From Mycobacterium alsense (GTDB lineage: Bacteria; Actinomycetota; Actinomycetes; Mycobacteriales; Mycobacteriaceae): 64,000 nucleotides of DNA. The translations under genes and the position numbers were made by a program. Location: the NCBI RefSeq assembly GCF_002086635.1, contig NZ_MVHD01000004.1, forward strand, positions 138,001 to 202,000. Reading direction: 5' to 3'. Each line of letters begins with the position of its first letter. Position 1 is the first letter of the stretch. The notes under the pieces were generated by a model. The model was not told the origin of the DNA, searched no databases, and saw only the letters and a program-made list of their open reading frames with translations. Of the stretch, positions 8,202 to 16,791 are shown piece by piece.

Positions 8202-9346
8202 TACTGCCTCCCCAGAATCATCGTGGCGCTGTGCGTGAAGAAGCCGCCCATCGCGTGGACGCACGCCAGCCTGGCGTCGCCGACCTGGCGCTGCCCGCAT
8301 TCCCCGCGCAACTGCCGCACCGCCTCGACCATGAGGAACATTCCGCGCATTCCGGGGTGACACGAGGCCAGGCCCCCGCCGTCGGTGTTGGTCGGCAGCG
8401 ACCCGCCCGGGCGAAGCGCGCCGGATTCGATGAAGGGCCCGCCTTCGCCTTTGGCGCAGAAGCCGAGGTCTTCCACGGTCAGGAGCACGGTGGACGTGAA
8501 GGAGTCGTAGAGCTGGCACACATCGATGTCGGCCGGGCCGACGCCGGCCTGCGCGAACGCCCGCGGACCTGAGCGCGCCGCCGCCGACGTGGTGAAATCG
8601 GGCCAGTGATTCATGCTGACGTGAGACGTCGCATCGGCCGCGCCGAGGATCCACACCGGCTCCTTTGCGCAATCCCTGGCCACGCGCTCGCTGGCCAGCA
8701 CGACCGCCCCACCACCATCGGTGCGCAGGCACACGTGCTTGGAGGTGAACGGGTCGGCCAGCATCGGTGCGGCCGCGACGTCGGCCGCCGTGATGCGGTC
8801 ACGCTCAAAGGCGTTCTCGTTCATGGCCGCCCACTCGTGGGCGGCGACGGCCACTTCCGCCAGTTGCTCGACGGTGGTGCCGAACTCGATCATGTGACGC
8901 CGGGCGGCCATGGCGTACTTGGCGATCAGCGACGCGCCGTAGGGTGCCTCGTACTGCAGCGCGCCACCCGTACCCATCGCGGCGGCAGACGCACGAACCC
9001 GGCGCTTGACGTCGGAGCGCGCGGTGGATCCATAAGTCAGCAGGGCGACTTCGATTTCCCCTGCCGAGATCGCCGCGGCGGCATGAGCGGCCATCACTTC
9101 CCACGACGATCCGCCGACGTTGGTCGCATCGACCCAAGCGGGCCGCAGGCCGAGGTACTCGCTGACCTCCACGGGAGGAAGCAACGTCCCGTGCCCGCCA
9201 AAACCGTCGATGTCCTCCTTCGTCAACCCGGCGTCCGCGATCGCCCGCCGCGAGGACTGGGCCATCAGTGCCATGGCGGTCTTGTCCGGAACCCGGCCGC
9301 AGTCGGACAGGGCCGCGCCCACGATGGCGACGCGATTCGGCGGCAT
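8201..9346 (-). CDS. Thiolase-like / lipid-transfer (Ltp-type) protein, possible retro-aldolase subunit
   Basis: A 381-residue thiolase-fold protein of the SCP2/Ltp branch (start ATG 9344-9346, MPPNRVAIVGAALSDCG). The C-terminal half has the Ltp hallmarks QLYDSFTSTVLLTVEDLGFC and HAMGGFFTHSATMILGR, with LPTNTDGGGLASCHPG between. The position of the usual nucleophilic Cys, in the region TNVGGSSWEV (about residues 75-84), has no Cys, so it is not an ordinary biosynthetic or degradative thiolase. Members of this branch that pair with DUF35 proteins, such as Ltp2 with ChsH2, cleave beta-hydroxyacyl-CoA by retro-aldol reaction. The immediate DUF35 neighbour supports such a role here, but this is inference. 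Confidence 0.87.
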   Translation of the reverse strand: MPPNRVAIVGAALSDCGRVPDKTAMALMAQSSRRAIADAGLTKEDIDGFGGHGTLLPPVEVSEYLGLRPAWVDATNVGGSSWEVMAAHAAAAISAGEIEVALLTYGSTARSDVKRRVRASAAAMGTGGALQYEAPYGASLIAKYAMAARRHMIEFGTTVEQLAEVAVAAHEWAAMNENAFERDRITAADVAAAPMLADPFTSKHVCLRTDGGGAVVLASERVARDCAKEPVWILGAADATSHVSMNHWPDFTTSAAARSGPRAFAQAGVGPADIDVCQLYDSFTSTVLLTVEDLGFCAKGEGGPFIESGALRPGGSLPTNTDGGGLASCHPGMRGMFLMVEAVRQLRGECGQRQVGDARLACVHAMGGFFTHSATMILGRQ

Positions 9347-9434
9347 AGCTATGGTTATCACACCGAGGCGGCGACCGATAACGGCCGTTCGCGAAATCAT
9401 GGAAACCCGATTCTCGGTCCGCTACCGTGAGCCT

Positions 9435-10280
9435 ATGACGACGACGCTGCGGGCCGCGTTACGGGGAGACGGGCTGGTGCTGTGCCTGGCGCTGCTCAAC
9501 TCACGCACCCCCGACGTTCCCGCGGTCGCGGCGGCGTGTGGGTACGACGCGGTCTATGTCGATCTCGAACACACACCGACATCGCTGGAGACGGCACAGA
9601 TGCTTTGCGTGAGCGCGCTCGGGGCGGGGATCTCCGGGCTGGTGCGAGTGCCGTCGCACGATCCCAGCACCATCGCAAGGGTCCTGGATGGCGGGGCATC
9701 AGGAGTCATTGTGCCGCATGTTAATTCGAGCGAGGAGGCGGCTGCTGTCGTGCGGGCGGCGCGCTTTCCGCCGATGGGGCACCGGTCCATTTCGGGGCCC
9801 AATGCGGTCAGCGGGTACCAACCGCTGACCGCACCGGAGTTGGTCGAGCAGCTCGAACAGCGCACCGTCGTGGCGGTCATGATCGAAACCCCGGAGGCCG
9901 TCGAAGCGTCCGAGTCCATCGCCTCGGTCGATGGCGTCGACATGCTCCTCGTCGGGCCGAGCGATCTGACCGCCGAGATGGGCATCCACGGGCACTATGA
10001 GAATCATCGTTTCCAACGTGCCGTAGAATCCGTGGCGGCGGCTTGTCGTAGCCACGGCGTGGCGCTCGGTATGGCCGGAATAAAGTCCCTTGAGCTGCTG
10101 GATCGGTTCGTGGGATTGGGATTGCGATTCATCTCGGCGGGGACTGACATCGGGATGATGACCGAGGCGGCCACCACCCGTGCGCAAGCGCTGCGCGGAC
10201 TGGCCGGCCAGACCGAAAGCGGCGAAAAAATATCAGGAGGACCGGATGCCAACAGCCATCCACACCGAACCCGTCAGTGA
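9435..10280 (+). CDS. HpcH/HpaI family aldolase
   Basis: A 281-residue protein of the HpcH/HpaI class II aldolase family, which cleaves 4-hydroxy-2-oxo acids to pyruvate (or a related oxoacid) and an aldehyde with a divalent metal. Seen motifs: YDAVYVDLEHTPTS (catalytic D-x-E-H), GLVRVPSHD (substrate Arg), VAVMIETPEAVEA (metal Glu) and DMLLVGPSDLTAEMG (metal Asp). The start is the ATG at 9435. The C-terminal about 30 residues are non-family sequence and overlap the next gene by 35 bases. It opens an overlapping plus-strand series with a 2-oxoglutarate dioxygenase, a 2-hydroxyacid dehydrogenase and a crotonase. Confidence 0.88.
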   Translation: MTTTLRAALRGDGLVLCLALLNSRTPDVPAVAAACGYDAVYVDLEHTPTSLETAQMLCVSALGAGISGLVRVPSHDPSTIARVLDGGASGVIVPHVNSSEEAAAVVRAARFPPMGHRSISGPNAVSGYQPLTAPELVEQLEQRTVVAVMIETPEAVEASESIASVDGVDMLLVGPSDLTAEMGIHGHYENHRFQRAVESVAAACRSHGVALGMAGIKSLELLDRFVGLGLRFISAGTDIGMMTEAATTRAQALRGLAGQTESGEKISGGPDANSHPHRTRQ

Positions 10281-11364
10281 CTCGATGGCGTGGACGGGCG
10301 CCGACTTCACGAGCAAGGAAGACTTCGCGTTCGACCTGTCGGCGCGCAATGTGGCTGCGCTGGAATCGATCCTGGCCAAGACCGCGCACAAGGACCGGGA
10401 CGACATCACGCCCGAAGATGCTCGGCACCCGGATCTCGACGACGATCTGGCACGACTCTACCGGGACCTGATGTTCGGCAAGGGCCTGGCATGCGTGCGC
10501 GGCTTCCCGGTCGAACAGCACTCGATCGAGGACCTGGAGCGCATCTACTGGGCGTTCTGTACCCACCTCGGGTATCTCGTGTCGAACAACTCCTTCGGGC
10601 ACCGGATGGTGCGCGTTCAGGAGGAAATCCTGCCCGGCGGCGTGCAACCGGCACGCGGGACCAAATCCCGGGCGGAGCTGGCCATGCACAACGACGCCGC
10701 CGACATCCTCGCGCTGCTGTGCGTGTATCCGGCGGCGCAGGGTGGGGAAAGCCAGTTCGCAAGCGGGCCCGCGGCGCACAACAGGGTTCTCGCCGAACGT
10801 CCGGATCTGCTCGACGTGCTCTACCGCGGCTTTCCGCATCATCGGCGTAGTGAACAGCCCGATGACCAGCCGGACGTAACGCCCTACGACGTGCCCGTCT
10901 TCTCACAGATCGACGGACGGATCTGCATCAACTTCACCTACAGCAGCATCCTCCCCGCCATGCACGCCTTGGGTCGTGAGTTCACACCCAAGGAAGCCGA
11001 AGCGGTGGAACTGCTGCGCAACATCCTCGTCGAGCAGCAGGTCGAGTTCCGGCTGGAATCCGGTGAGGCCGCGGTGGCCAACAACTTCGCGATGTGCCAT
11101 TCGCGGTCGGACTTCGTCAGCAGCGACGACCCGAAGAAGGCGCGCTGCTTCCTGCGGGCGTGGATGGAGGTGCCGCGCAAAGACCGGCGGCTGCCCCTCG
11201 GCCGCGAGTACTTCCACATGGAGAACAAGGATCTGCGCCTCGGCTACGACGTCGTCGAGGGCCGGGACGGAACCATCGCCCGCAACGACTACAAGAACGT
11301 CAACGCCGAACTGGCCGACATGTTCAAGGCGGCGCAGGCCAAACCCAAACTCAAGAACAAGTGA
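10246..11364 (+). CDS. TauD/TfdA-family Fe(II)/2-oxoglutarate-dependent dioxygenase
   Basis: A 372-residue enzyme, predicted to hydroxylate or oxidatively cleave a substrate with O2 and 2-oxoglutarate. The ATG at 10246 follows a strong Shine-Dalgarno (AGGAGGA) located inside the end of the aldolase gene. The iron ligands are visible as H148-N-D150 (in AMHNDAAD) and the distal H285 (CHSRSDF), with an Arg in the following RCFLRAWM strand for 2-oxoglutarate. Length is somewhat above the 280-300 residues of TauD because of a C-terminal extension rich in Lys. The stop overlaps the next start as GTGA. The substrate is unknown; the context suggests it acts in the same catabolic series. Confidence 0.88.
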   Translation: MPTAIHTEPVSDSMAWTGADFTSKEDFAFDLSARNVAALESILAKTAHKDRDDITPEDARHPDLDDDLARLYRDLMFGKGLACVRGFPVEQHSIEDLERIYWAFCTHLGYLVSNNSFGHRMVRVQEEILPGGVQPARGTKSRAELAMHNDAADILALLCVYPAAQGGESQFASGPAAHNRVLAERPDLLDVLYRGFPHHRRSEQPDDQPDVTPYDVPVFSQIDGRICINFTYSSILPAMHALGREFTPKEAEAVELLRNILVEQQVEFRLESGEAAVANNFAMCHSRSDFVSSDDPKKARCFLRAWMEVPRKDRRLPLGREYFHMENKDLRLGYDVVEGRDGTIARNDYKNVNAELADMFKAAQAKPKLKNK

Positions 11365-12458
11365 GCGTACGTGCGCGCCTGGTCTACGAACGGTGGACCG
11401 ATCCCGTCGCCGGCGAAATCCTCGAAGCCGGTGACATCGATCTGATCAAGCTCGACCTTGCCGCGGCCGACGAGAAGAGTTGGGCCGCTCTGGAATCCGC
11501 ACACGGCTACCAGGTGGCCACCCGGACCGACGTGGCGGGACACGCGGGCGGGGCACAGTGGCTGGCCGGGCCGGCGCTGGTCCAGCGCTGCGGAAGGCTG
11601 CTCGCCGTGTGCTCGGCCGGGGCGGGCTACGACGTCATCGACGTGGACGCATGCACCCGCGCCGGAATCGCGGTGTGCAACAATTCCGGTCCGGGCGCGG
11701 AGGCGGTCGCGGAACACGCCCTGGGCTTCATGCTCGACCTGGCCAAGAAGATCACCGTCGCGGACCGGGCGCTGCGGAGCGGTCCGCTCGGCGACCGGAT
11801 GGCCCTGCGGGGAAGCCAGCTGCTCGGCAAGACGCTCGGCGTGATCGGGCTCGGCGCGATCGGGGGACGTCTCGTTGAGCTGTGCGCACCGTTCGGCATG
11901 GAGATCCTGGTTTTCGATCCCTACCTCGAGGAGACCAGCGCACGAGCCCGTGGCGCGCGCGTCGTCCCGCTCGCCGAACTCCTCGAGCGCTCGGACTTCG
12001 TCCAGGTGACCTGCCCGCTGACCAGCGAGACCAGGGGGCTCATCGGCGGGCCGGAGTTCGCGGCGATGAAGCCGACCGCATTCTTCATCACGACGGCGCG
12101 CGGACTCGTCCACGACGAAGCGGCGCTGCTCGATGCGCTCATCAGCGGAGGCATCGCCGGAGCGGCCCTCGACGTGTTCCACGAGGAGCCGCCGCGGCAC
12201 GACAATCCGCTCCTGCATCTGGAGAACGTGCTGGCGACGCCGCACACCGCGGGGATCACGGTCGAGGCCGCACACGACCTCGCCGTCGCCACTGCCACCC
12301 AGTGGCAGACGATCTTCGGCGGCGGCATGCCGGCACGGCTGCTGAATCCCGATGTCTGGCCCCGCTATTGTGACCGGTTCCATGACGTCTTCGGATTCCG
12401 TCCCAGTGCCACAATGGCTTTGGAGAAAGCCGCGGAGAATGGGGGTCACGCCAGGTGA
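11361..12458 (+). CDS. D-isomer-specific 2-hydroxyacid dehydrogenase
   Basis: A 365-residue NAD(P)-dependent 2-hydroxyacid dehydrogenase of the D-isomer family. The GTG start at 11361 overlaps the upstream stop (GTGA). The nucleotide-binding motif is GVIGLGAIGGRL, followed by an acidic residue after the second strand (VFDPYLEE). Catalytic elements are the Arg in FFITTARGLV, the Glu in DVFHEEPP and the His in ATPHTAGIT. The family oxidises 2-hydroxy acids or reduces 2-oxo acids, which fits a position between an HpcH/HpaI aldolase (oxoacid chemistry) and a crotonase. The protein carries an extra C-terminal segment of about 40 residues beyond the core. Its stop overlaps the next gene as GTGA. 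Confidence 0.9.
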   Translation: MSVRARLVYERWTDPVAGEILEAGDIDLIKLDLAAADEKSWAALESAHGYQVATRTDVAGHAGGAQWLAGPALVQRCGRLLAVCSAGAGYDVIDVDACTRAGIAVCNNSGPGAEAVAEHALGFMLDLAKKITVADRALRSGPLGDRMALRGSQLLGKTLGVIGLGAIGGRLVELCAPFGMEILVFDPYLEETSARARGARVVPLAELLERSDFVQVTCPLTSETRGLIGGPEFAAMKPTAFFITTARGLVHDEAALLDALISGGIAGAALDVFHEEPPRHDNPLLHLENVLATPHTAGITVEAAHDLAVATATQWQTIFGGGMPARLLNPDVWPRYCDRFHDVFGFRPSATMALEKAAENGGHAR

Positions 12459-13279
12459 CACAATACGACACGATCGAGGTGGAGGTCAGGGGTCACACGG
12501 CGTGTGTGACCCTCAACCGTCCCGAGGTGCTCAACGCGATCAACGACGAAATGATCGCCGAATTGTCGGTGGCTTACGCGGAAATCGAACGCTCCGCGGA
12601 TATCTGGACGGTGATCATCACTGGCGCGGGCCGCGCCCTGTGCGTCGGAGCGGACGTCAACAAGGCGGCCGACCACGACATGGAGAACGCGGCGGGCATC
12701 GACAACCAGGGCGAACCCATCCTCAGCTCCATGCGGCAGTGGGACGCGCCGCAGGAGGCGACACCGCCCTGGCTGCAGATGACCAAGCCGATCATCTGTG
12801 CCGTCAACGGCATCGCGTGCGGCGCGGGAATGGATTTGGTGACCACGGCGGACATCACCATCGCCTCGGAGCGTGCAACGCTGATGGACCCGCATGTCAG
12901 CATCGGCGTGACGTCCGGGCGGGAGGGGGTCAGGCTCGCCCGGATCCTGCCGCTGCCCGTGGCGATGAGGATGATCCTGATGGGCAAACACGAACAGCTC
13001 GACGCGCAGCGCGCCTACGACCTGGGGGTCTTCACCGAGGTGGTCGCCCACGATTCCCTGATGCCGCGAGCGTGGGAAGTCGCCGACATCGTGAATTCCA
13101 ATGCGCCGCTAGCGGTCCGGGGTTCGCGGATGGCGGTGCGCAAGGGTCTCGCGCTGCCCATCTACGAGGCCGAGCTGCTCGCCGAGAACTACCGCATGAA
13201 GGTGGCCCTGACGAAGGACGCCATCGAGGGGCCGCGGGCTTTCCTCGAGAAGCGCAAGCCGGAGTGGAAGGCACGGTAG
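12455..13279 (+). CDS. Crotonase / enoyl-CoA hydratase-like protein
   Basis: A 274-residue crotonase whose GTG start overlaps the stop of the dehydrogenase (GTGA). Fold segments: VCVTLNRPEVLNAINDEM-like N-terminus, oxyanion loops GRALCVGADVN and NGIACGAGMDL, and MDPHVSIGVTSGREGVRLARILP. The canonical catalytic Glu positions are GAGMD and DPH, the same DPH form as in the gene at 206-1021, so these two are closer to each other than to the PDSG-type crotonases of the island. The C-terminus FLEKRKPEWKAR is typical. It is the last gene of the aldolase-dioxygenase-dehydrogenase series and ends 17 bases before the convergent amidohydrolase gene. Confidence 0.88.
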   Translation: MTQYDTIEVEVRGHTACVTLNRPEVLNAINDEMIAELSVAYAEIERSADIWTVIITGAGRALCVGADVNKAADHDMENAAGIDNQGEPILSSMRQWDAPQEATPPWLQMTKPIICAVNGIACGAGMDLVTTADITIASERATLMDPHVSIGVTSGREGVRLARILPLPVAMRMILMGKHEQLDAQRAYDLGVFTEVVAHDSLMPRAWEVADIVNSNAPLAVRGSRMAVRKGLALPIYEAELLAENYRMKVALTKDAIEGPRAFLEKRKPEWKAR

Positions 13280-13296
13280 GCGCTGCGGCGCCCGCG

Positions 13297-14484
13297 CTAC
13301 CCGATGCCGAAGAACGCCTTTGCGTTGCCGGACAGCACCTTTCGCTTGGTATCCTCGTCCAGTCCCTCGGTGGCCTTGTTGGCGACTTCGAGGCTCCTCG
13401 GCCAGTTGGTGTCGTTGTGCGGGTAGTCCGTTTCGAACATGAGCTGATCCGGCCCGACCAGATCGAGGATTCGGAAGGCGACCGGATCGCCGAAGGTCGA
13501 GAAGTAGACGCGCCCGGGCACCTGGCTGCTCGGCGGGTCGGTCAGTAGCGGATGGATGCCACCCCATGCGCGCCGGTCCTCCCACACCTCGTCAACCCGT
13601 TGCAGGTAGTAGGGAATCCAGCCCGCCTGCGCCTCGGCGAACGCGAGCTGGAGGTTGGGGAACTGAATGAGCTTGCCGGAGAACAGCCAGTCGACCAGGG
13701 CAATGGTGCAATTGACCGCCATCAGCGCGCTGGTGACGACATGCGGAGAGTCGGGAGAGGACTTGGTGAGCGACGAACTCGAGCCGATGTGCAGCATGAT
13801 GCCCACCTTGTTTCGCTCGCAGGCGGCGAAGAAGGGGTCCCAGTAGTCGCTGTGGATGGACGGCAGGTCGAGACGAGAGGGCAGCTCGGAGAAGCACACG
13901 GCGTGCATGCCCTTTGCGGCGACCCGCTCGACCTCCTTCGCGGCGAGTTCGACGTCCCAGAGCGGGATGATGCCAAGAGGGATCAGCCGACCGTTCGATC
14001 CGCCGGCCCACTCGTCGATCTGGAAGTCGTTGTAGGCCTCGACGCAGAGCTTGGCGAGCTCTTTGTCCTTGCCGTACAGGAATCGCTGACCGCAGAAGCG
14101 GACGAGGGTGTTGGGAAAGCAGGCCGACGCCTCGATGCCGGCAATATCCATGTCCGCGAGCCGATCCGCGGGACGGAAGCAGCCGGGCCTCATCTCGTCG
14201 TAGGTGATGGGGTCGGTCGTGAGCTCGTCGAGTTCGTAGCCGGCGGCGGCGCTGATGAGCGGGATCGGGATGACCGCGTCCTCGTAGTGCCAGATGTCCG
14301 CGTCTCGACCCTCGGGGTCCTCGATGAACGCGACGTCGGAAGTGACGCTCGGATTCATGCGTCCCCGGGTGCGAACGATCCGCGGCCCGATGTCGCGATA
14401 GCGCTGCGGCAGCCGGCTCGTCCACAGATCGGCCGGCTCCACCAGATGGTCGTCCGGTGACACGATCAGAATGTCTGCGCTCAC
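13297..14484 (-). CDS. Amidohydrolase-2 family metal-dependent hydrolase/decarboxylase
   Basis: A 395-residue TIM-barrel protein. The GTG at 14482-14484 is chosen: it has a good Shine-Dalgarno (AAGGAG) and begins right at the family N-terminus with D-x-H-x-x-E-P (residues 11-17, DDHLVEP). Other family marks are a His in IMLHIGSSSS and the Asp motif QLMFETDYPHNDTNWP near residue 350. Members related to ACMSD decarboxylate or hydrolyse ring-derived acids using a divalent metal. Mycobacterial genomes carry many such proteins near fad genes, mostly with unknown substrates. Here it is flanked by a crotonase and a TetR regulator, so a part in ring or side-chain catabolism is inferred. Confidence 0.88.
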   Translation of the reverse strand: MSADILIVSPDDHLVEPADLWTSRLPQRYRDIGPRIVRTRGRMNPSVTSDVAFIEDPEGRDADIWHYEDAVIPIPLISAAAGYELDELTTDPITYDEMRPGCFRPADRLADMDIAGIEASACFPNTLVRFCGQRFLYGKDKELAKLCVEAYNDFQIDEWAGGSNGRLIPLGIIPLWDVELAAKEVERVAAKGMHAVCFSELPSRLDLPSIHSDYWDPFFAACERNKVGIMLHIGSSSSLTKSSPDSPHVVTSALMAVNCTIALVDWLFSGKLIQFPNLQLAFAEAQAGWIPYYLQRVDEVWEDRRAWGGIHPLLTDPPSSQVPGRVYFSTFGDPVAFRILDLVGPDQLMFETDYPHNDTNWPRSLEVANKATEGLDEDTKRKVLSGNAKAFFGIG

Positions 14485-14727
14485 GGCTGCACTCCTTCGA
14501 CGAGGGCCTGCGGCTTCGGTTTGCGGCACAATGATTCGAAAAAGAGAATTATCGTTTCCACGCTACCGCATCGGTTCGTCGCGACGCACCCGGGCGCCTT
14601 GATTCGGCCGGCCGTGCCAATGGCCGGTGGCGAAGCGGCAATCAGCACTCGCGCAGAGTGACAATCAACATACCCGCGTAGGTAGGCCGCCCTTTTTTCA
14701 CGTCGGGCGCGTATTCTGGTGGGCACT

Positions 14728-15525
14728 ATGGCTGCAAAGAGGCTCGCCGGACCCGAATCCGAAACCGGCTTGGAATTGGTCGATACCGACGTCGAGGTGC
14801 CCAGCACGTGGCAGCAGCGCACGATCGAGCGGCGTCTGAGCACGGCGAGAGCGCGCGCTCTCGCGCGCAGTTCGCGGTTTCTGGCCACGGCGCTGGAATT
14901 GGTGGAGGAGTCGGGTAAGGCCGACTTCACCATCCAGACGCTCATCGACAGGTCGAATCTGAGCCTGCGGGCGTTCTACCAACACTTCGCGGGCAAAGAC
15001 GAACTCCTGTTGGCCCTGTACGAGAACGTCACGAGCCAGTTCACCGAGGGCATCCGGCAGGAGGTCGCGGCGGCGGATGGTCCGATGGAGCAACTCGAGG
15101 CCTTCTGCCGCGGCGTGCTGTCGCGCGCCGAGTCGTCGGAAGCGGTCGGCGGCCGGGTCATGACGATCTACAACCTCAGCCTGGAGATCGAGCGGCCGGA
15201 CGCCTTCGCCAAGGTGTGGGAGCCGCATCTGAAGCTGTTGACGAAGATCATCACCTCGTGTGCTCGGGCCGGGCTGGTGCGCACGGACCTGACCCCCGCG
15301 CAGCTGACCACCTTGCTGAACACCACGCTCACCGCGCTGGCACAGATCGGGGTTTTCCACCTGGGCGGCAAAGGTTCCAGGCTGACCGAGGACCAGCTGT
15401 GGGCGTGGTGCAAACAAGCCGTCACCCCGCCGGTCGCGGACGCCAAGGCAAGGCCGGCGCGCAAGGCGGCGCCGCGGGCGGCCTCTGGCGGTCGGGCAGG
15501 ACGGCGAAAGAAGCTAACGGGGTAG
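14728..15525 (+). CDS. TetR-family transcriptional regulator
   Basis: A 265-residue regulator with a TetR DNA-binding domain (about residues 45-95; recognition-helix region TLIDRSNLSLRAFYQHFAGKDELL) and a larger ligand-binding helical domain. The N-terminus has an extra 40 or so residues before the helix-turn-helix, and the C-terminus ends in a Lys/Arg/Ala-rich tail (ARKAAPRAASGGRAGRRKK). The ATG at 14728 is used; no Shine-Dalgarno is seen, but a TATTCT hexamer at 14712-14717 would allow a near-leaderless transcript. It is divergent from the amidohydrolase and convergent (12-base overlap) with an acyl-CoA dehydrogenase. It may control the nearby catabolic genes with an acyl-CoA or pathway ligand. 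The palindrome at 16740-16759 is one candidate target. Confidence 0.88.
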   Translation: MAAKRLAGPESETGLELVDTDVEVPSTWQQRTIERRLSTARARALARSSRFLATALELVEESGKADFTIQTLIDRSNLSLRAFYQHFAGKDELLLALYENVTSQFTEGIRQEVAAADGPMEQLEAFCRGVLSRAESSEAVGGRVMTIYNLSLEIERPDAFAKVWEPHLKLLTKIITSCARAGLVRTDLTPAQLTTLLNTTLTALAQIGVFHLGGKGSRLTEDQLWAWCKQAVTPPVADAKARPARKAAPRAASGGRAGRRKKLTG

Positions 15526-16686
15526 GCGGAGCCCGCGCTGCGCGATGATGGTGCGATGGACCTCGCTGGTGCCCGCATAGATCGTGGTGCCCAGAGAGAA
15601 CCGCAGGGAATGTTCGAATCGCCCCCGTTCGGGAGCGGACGGCTCGAGATAACCGCGTAAGCCGTCCGCGCCGACGAGTTCGATGACGTCCTGGCTGGAG
15701 CGTTCAAGCGCCTCGGTGCTGAAGAGCTTGGACATCGACCCCTCCGCCACCGGTGTGTCGCCCTGATCGAGCATCCACACGCAACGCCGCTGCAGCAGCA
15801 TCGACACCTCGGTCTCGATCGCGACCCGGGCGAGCCTGCGGCGAACAGCGGCGTTCAGGATGGGGCGCGAACCATCATCGGACACGGCGGTGGCGGCCCA
15901 GTGCTCGGCATGGTGCAACAGCCGGATCAGGTGCGGGCCCCAGCCGGATGCGTGCTCGTCGCGCAGGGACAGCCCGAGCACCTGCCAGCCGCCGTCGACG
16001 TCGCCGACGCGCCACTCGTCGCCCACGCGGACGTCGCTGTAGAACGTGATATTGGTGCGCTCGCCGGAAAGGGTCCACACCGCTTGTGCCGCAAAGCCAT
16101 CGGAGTCACACGGCACCAGAAACATCGTGAGGCCCTGATGCTTCGGTTTGTCGGGACTCGTGCGTGCGAGCAGGAACACGAAGTCGGCGATGTGACCGTT
16201 GGTGGTGAACATCTTGGAGCCGTTGATCACCCACTCCGCGTCATCTCCGTCACCGTCGCGGACCGCCCTGGTCGCCGCCGCCGCGACGTCCGACCCGCAT
16301 TCCGGTTCGGTGAAGCCCAGGGCGATGGTGATCTCGCCGTTGATCGCGCCGGCGAGGATGCGATCCCTCAACGCCGGATTGCCGACCTCGCGGATGATCG
16401 ACGCCACCATTCTGGTGGTCTCGGAGAGGTACATCGGCGCGTCAAAGCGCATGAGCTCCTCTTTGACGACCTGGTCGTCCCATGCGTTGCGGTTCTGGCC
16501 ACCGAACTCGACGGGCCAGGTTGGCGCGAAATAGCCCTTGTCGACGAGGCCTTTGGCGAACTCGTCGTTGTGTGAGACCCCGCTGCGGTAGATGCGCTCC
16601 TCGAAGTCGGGGGTCAGCACCTCGCGAAGGTGGGCGCGGACCGCGTCGCGGTAGGTTGCAGTATCCGCATCGAGCTGAAAATGCAT
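15514..16686 (-). CDS. Acyl-CoA dehydrogenase (FadE family)
   Basis: A 390-residue acyl-CoA dehydrogenase. The ATG at 16684-16686 (MHFQLDADTATYRDAVRAHL) is the natural family start; the upstream open frame crosses the promoter palindrome and is rejected. Motifs: ALGFTEPECGSDVAAAATRA (FAD/substrate), KMFTTNGHIADFVFLLART, and the C-terminal IYAGTSEVHRTIIAQRGLRLP. It is divergent from another acyl-CoA dehydrogenase (16792-17811), with a perfect 20-base palindrome between them. Such unlike pairs often form heterotetramers in actinobacterial steroid degradation; that is possible here. It is FAD-dependent and cytoplasmic, with unknown acyl substrate. Confidence 0.91.
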   Translation of the reverse strand: MHFQLDADTATYRDAVRAHLREVLTPDFEERIYRSGVSHNDEFAKGLVDKGYFAPTWPVEFGGQNRNAWDDQVVKEELMRFDAPMYLSETTRMVASIIREVGNPALRDRILAGAINGEITIALGFTEPECGSDVAAAATRAVRDGDGDDAEWVINGSKMFTTNGHIADFVFLLARTSPDKPKHQGLTMFLVPCDSDGFAAQAVWTLSGERTNITFYSDVRVGDEWRVGDVDGGWQVLGLSLRDEHASGWGPHLIRLLHHAEHWAATAVSDDGSRPILNAAVRRRLARVAIETEVSMLLQRRCVWMLDQGDTPVAEGSMSKLFSTEALERSSQDVIELVGADGLRGYLEPSAPERGRFEHSLRFSLGTTIYAGTSEVHRTIIAQRGLRLPR

Positions 16687-16739
16687 GTATAACGCCAATC
16701 TGTGGTTGCACACGCCCCGGGCGGTATGGCCGGTAATGC

Positions 16740-16759
16740 TACTCTCAGATCTGAGAGTA
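16740..16759. promoter_or_regulatory. Perfect 20-base palindrome, candidate operator
   Basis: The half site TACTCTCAGA is followed directly by its exact reverse complement, giving a perfect 20-base palindrome in the 105-base gap between two divergent acyl-CoA dehydrogenase genes. The position suggests that one dimeric or tetrameric regulator (TetR, 14728-15525, is a nearby candidate) controls both directions. The regulator is not proven. Confidence 0.65.
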
Positions 16760-16791
16760 TCCATATCCGCACGTGTATGGGCAGAGGATTC

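Noticed and set aside
14485..14727. Possible TetR operator GAAAAAGAG...CGTTTC around 14537-14557
   Set aside because: The symmetry is weak (only four outer bases match on each side), so it is not reported as a site.
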